Both the position numbers and the translations under genes were made by a program. Under the pieces are notes generated by a model, which made no database searches, had not been told where the DNA came from, and was given only the letters and a program-made list of their open reading frames with translations. DNA of 64,000 nucleotides. Origin: Muribaculaceae bacterium (GTDB lineage: Bacteria; Bacteroidota; Bacteroidia; Bacteroidales; Muribaculaceae). Of this stretch, positions 62,176 to 64,000 are shown piece by piece. The DNA lies in assembly GCA_022509185.1 (NCBI GenBank), contig JAFLTS010000006.1, positions 43,331 to 107,330 of the forward strand, read 5' to 3'. Position 1 is the stretch's first letter. Each line of letters starts with the position of its first letter.

Positions 62176-62643
62176 ATGAGTGAGGAAGAATATAAGTCGA
62201 TAATAGATATCATGCGGCAATACAAAGATGCCGAGGATAAACCACAGATTGGGATTTTTTGGTATTCTCCGGAAAAGGAAGAACTAGTTGATGTATATCT
62301 TCAGGATTTTGATTCAGTTGACCTTCATTCAAATGGAAAGCGTATTTCTACAAAAATCCATCAGAAAGTTTGGGAAAAGAATTATAATAAAGCAAGAGAC
62401 AAAGGAGATAGAGAGAAACTCGCCTATTATGAACAAGATTATGCATGGATACCACGCGGTAGAGTTAATTTCAACCAAAATACGGGAAAGTTCGAAGTAA
62501 TGACGGGTGATTGGTTTGACAATTACCCTAATTTAAAAGAAGAGATAATAATAGAATTCCAGCTTCCTGCTGATAAAACTATTTTTCTAAAAGGAGAGCA
62601 CTGGCAACTCGGCCACGGCTGGAGTGAAGATCTCTATAAATAA
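62176..62643 (+). CDS. Conserved unknown protein
   Basis: 155 residues, soluble, no signal peptide. PQIGIFWYSPEKEELVDVYLQDFDSVD, KRISTKIHQKVWEKNYNKAR, YAWIPRGRVNFNQNTGKFEV and WFDNYPNLKEEIIIEFQLP form a family of small Bacteroidota proteins with unknown role. It follows yifB by 27 bases and may be in the same operon; it is convergent with the WYL gene. Confidence 0.7.
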   Translation: MSEEEYKSIIDIMRQYKDAEDKPQIGIFWYSPEKEELVDVYLQDFDSVDLHSNGKRISTKIHQKVWEKNYNKARDKGDREKLAYYEQDYAWIPRGRVNFNQNTGKFEVMTGDWFDNYPNLKEEIIIEFQLPADKTIFLKGEHWQLGHGWSEDLYK

Positions 62644-62650
62644 GAATTTT

Positions 62651-63565
62651 CTATGAATAGCGGGCTAACATCTCCGTTGTAATACGTTTCATGTTGTTTC
62701 TAACCCACACAGGAGAAATAACTTCGGCATCTTCCCCCATTCCTAAAATAGCTCTATGAAATTCATATTCCGGTCTTAGCTTTAATGAATAATCGGAATA
62801 ATCTTTGCCACAAAAAATAATTTTTTGACTTTTATGAAGAGGTAAAGATTCCAAATAGGCTCTTTGACGACCATAAATCCTTATGATCACCTCTTCGCAG
62901 TCAAACTCATCATCAAGATTAATACCCACTATCTCATCAAAAAGTTTCCTTATATTAACTTTTTTATTCCTCTTAAAACAATCATTGTTTTTTTGAATAT
63001 CAAGGATTCTATCTAATGCAAGAATAATGGTTTCAGATTTTCCTTCAGTAAATCCTATTGCATACCATCTTTGCGTGGATTGTTTGAGTCCATAAGTATG
63101 AAACTTATAATTTTTAATATCAGTGGAGTTATAATCACAATATTGGATATCTAAAATATTTTGGTAGATTAAAGCATGGATAAAAGAGGAAAGAAATTCC
63201 ATTCCTCCGGGAGTATTTTCAAAGATGATATGAGCCAGTTTTTCAATATTATTTCGAAGGGAAAGATCCAAATTCAGGCTGTAAAGTATTTTTTTTGTAA
63301 AAGTTGTTTTTACGTCAGAATTTTCATAATCAATGAAATAGGTGTTATCACAACGGTCGCATTTTATTTCTATTCCAAATAGATTGAAGATATCCATTTT
63401 GTGTCGATGAAAAGTTCTCTTAGGAATATCTGATGCGGGTTCATCAAAAAGATAGGCATCTTTATTCCATTTTAAATTAATATCTTTTAAGGATATTTTA
63501 CCTGCTCTTTGGATTGTTTCAATCAGCCAAATATATCTACGAGTCAATATTGATAAATTCCCCAT
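62651..63565 (-). CDS. WYL-domain transcriptional regulator
   Basis: 304 residues from the ATG at 63565; the frame opens at 63622, inside an inverted repeat upstream of the promoter. The N-terminus is a helix-turn-helix-like region (RRYIWLIETIQRAGKISLKDI, with KRTFHRHKMDIFNLFGI). The WYL domain is in the middle (LIYQNILDIQYCDYNSTDIKNYKFHTYGLKQSTQRWYAIGFTEGK) and a WCX-like C-terminal extension ends EVISPVWVRNNMKRITTEML. WYL proteins sense nucleotides or nucleic acids and often control defence genes. It is probably self-regulated through the adjacent inverted repeat. Confidence 0.85.
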   Translation of the reverse strand: MGNLSILTRRYIWLIETIQRAGKISLKDINLKWNKDAYLFDEPASDIPKRTFHRHKMDIFNLFGIEIKCDRCDNTYFIDYENSDVKTTFTKKILYSLNLDLSLRNNIEKLAHIIFENTPGGMEFLSSFIHALIYQNILDIQYCDYNSTDIKNYKFHTYGLKQSTQRWYAIGFTEGKSETIILALDRILDIQKNNDCFKRNKKVNIRKLFDEIVGINLDDEFDCEEVIIRIYGRQRAYLESLPLHKSQKIIFCGKDYSDYSLKLRPEYEFHRAILGMGEDAEVISPVWVRNNMKRITTEMLARYS

Positions 63566-63588
63566 TTCAATTCTAATTAAAATTTCTA

Positions 63589-63596
63589 CAAATATA
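63589..63596 (-). promoter_or_regulatory. -7 box (TATATTTG) of the WYL gene
   Basis: The minus strand reads TATATTTG, about 25 bases upstream of the ATG at 63565. Confidence 0.5.
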
Positions 63597-63601
63597 AATA
63601 A

Positions 63602-63626
63602 ACTTGTGCCTGATTTTGGCACAAGT
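63602..63626. promoter_or_regulatory. Operator-like inverted repeat upstream of the WYL gene
   Basis: ACTTGTGCC and GGCACAAGT form a perfect 9-bp inverted repeat with a 7-base centre, located just upstream of the WYL -7 box where a repressor would block transcription. It could also act on the rightward leader. Confidence 0.5.
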
Positions 63627-63680
63627 GGATTCTAATTTAGCGAAAAGTTACCTCACAGTGGCGAATTCAGGCAAAATTAT

Positions 63681-63688
63681 TATATTTG
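63681..63688 (+). promoter_or_regulatory. Putative -7 box (TATATTTG) of the right-edge leader
   Basis: TATATTTG at 63681-63688, followed within about ten bases by the structured leader. No clean -33 element was found. Confidence 0.45.
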
Positions 63689-63695
63689 CAAATGA

Positions 63696-64000
63696 ATGAG
63701 GGAGCGAGAGCCTTTATGGCTCGCTTTTGACAGAGGTCAGGAGAGACAGCCCTTGTTTCGCCAAAGGCATCTTGCCAGTTAGTTCAGTTTATCTAAATCG
63801 CCAATTTAAATATAACGGGAGAACCAGCTGCGAAGAAAAGCACTTTCGGATGTTATGAATAAGGTTTCAAGAATTAGAAATCTCTTCATATCACACCGAC
63901 GTGGGGTGGCTTTTTCTTCAAGTCTTTCCCGGAAGGTGTTTGGCGATACCCGATAACAAAGACGTGAAGCAAGAAAAGCCTCGCGTCTTTGGCGTTTTTA
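63696..64000 (+). other. Putative structured leader, continuing past the right edge
   Basis: GC-richer region without a long open frame. It can encode a 28-residue peptide from the ATG at 63696 to a stop at 63782 (MREREPLWLAFDRGQERQ and on). Near the end, GGCTTTTTCTTC (about 63916-63927) can pair with the AAGAAAAGCC stretch at 63976-63985. Alternatively AAAGACG pairs with CGTCTTT before GGCGTTTTT (about 63958-63999), like a terminator. Mutually exclusive hairpins suggest attenuation of a gene beyond the window. Function unknown. Confidence 0.35.

Noticed and set aside
63692..63730. A 12-residue peptide frame (MNEGARAFMARF) in the right-edge leader.
   Set aside because: Its ATG lies so close to the -7 box that it is probably upstream of, or at, the transcript start; the overlapping 28-codon frame is the better candidate.

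Overview
The window looks like chromosomal DNA from a member of the Bacteroidales (Bacteroidota); I cannot place the family. Signs of this are the many promoter -7 boxes of the form TAnnTTTG, a fused SecDF, large periplasmic lipoproteins with Bacteroidota-type domains, a head-GIN (DUF2807) protein, and no convincing Shine-Dalgarno sites. Several reading frames that seem to begin with TTG in fact begin inside a TATTTTTG -7 box, so I moved those starts to the next ATG.

Layout. 1-8.7 kb: a CusBA/CzcBA-type metal efflux pair (the pump runs off the left edge), beta-carbonic anhydrase, a large Ig-like lipoprotein, SecDF and a YqhA-like membrane protein. 8.7-15.1 kb: a surface-glycan region with a truncated secreted protein, a hexapeptide acyltransferase, a SpoIID/LytB protein, an acyltransferase-3 protein, a GT14 glycosyltransferase and a GH51 arabinofuranosidase broken by a one-base frameshift. 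15.1-21.4 kb: an accessory region on the downstream side of tRNA-Phe, with a TIR-Sel1 protein, an AbiV-like HEPN protein, small unknown proteins, a HEPN/MNT toxin-antitoxin pair, a SanA/YdcF protein and recombinase remnants. Three copies of the tRNA-Phe 3' end, each followed by a terminator hairpin, suggest repeated integration of small elements. 21.7-33.9 kb: NlpC/P60 hydrolase, an SGNH-MBOAT-SGNH acetylation operon, transketolase, ClC channel, M16 protease, DusB, a head-GIN protein and a flippase.

33.9-55.0 kb: an unbroken run of minus-strand genes, mostly housekeeping (purC, corA, rnr, uvrC, apt, mnmG, ybeY, pyrG, purF). It is interrupted at 44.2-51.3 kb by a type I restriction-modification operon, hsdM-hsdS-RAYT-hsdR. 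This operon carries a REP-associated Y1 transposase and many of its likely REP/REPIN palindromes, several of them inside the coding sequences and read through in frame. A perfect 16-bp parS-like palindrome lies between mnmG and apt. 55.1-64 kb: gtrA, a long intergenic region (a GC-rich repeated putative RNA, then AT-rich DNA with DnaA-box-like 9-mers), nadA, a SpoU methyltransferase, frr/pyrH, a lipoprotein, the YifB/ComM ATPase, an unknown protein, a WYL regulator with an operator-like repeat, and a structured leader running to the right edge.

The most unusual parts are the REPIN-RAYT system embedded in the restriction operon, the stacked tRNA-Phe defence micro-islands, and the 55.7-56.6 kb region, which may hold an undescribed RNA and possibly the replication origin. 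Gene direction switches there from leftward to mostly rightward.
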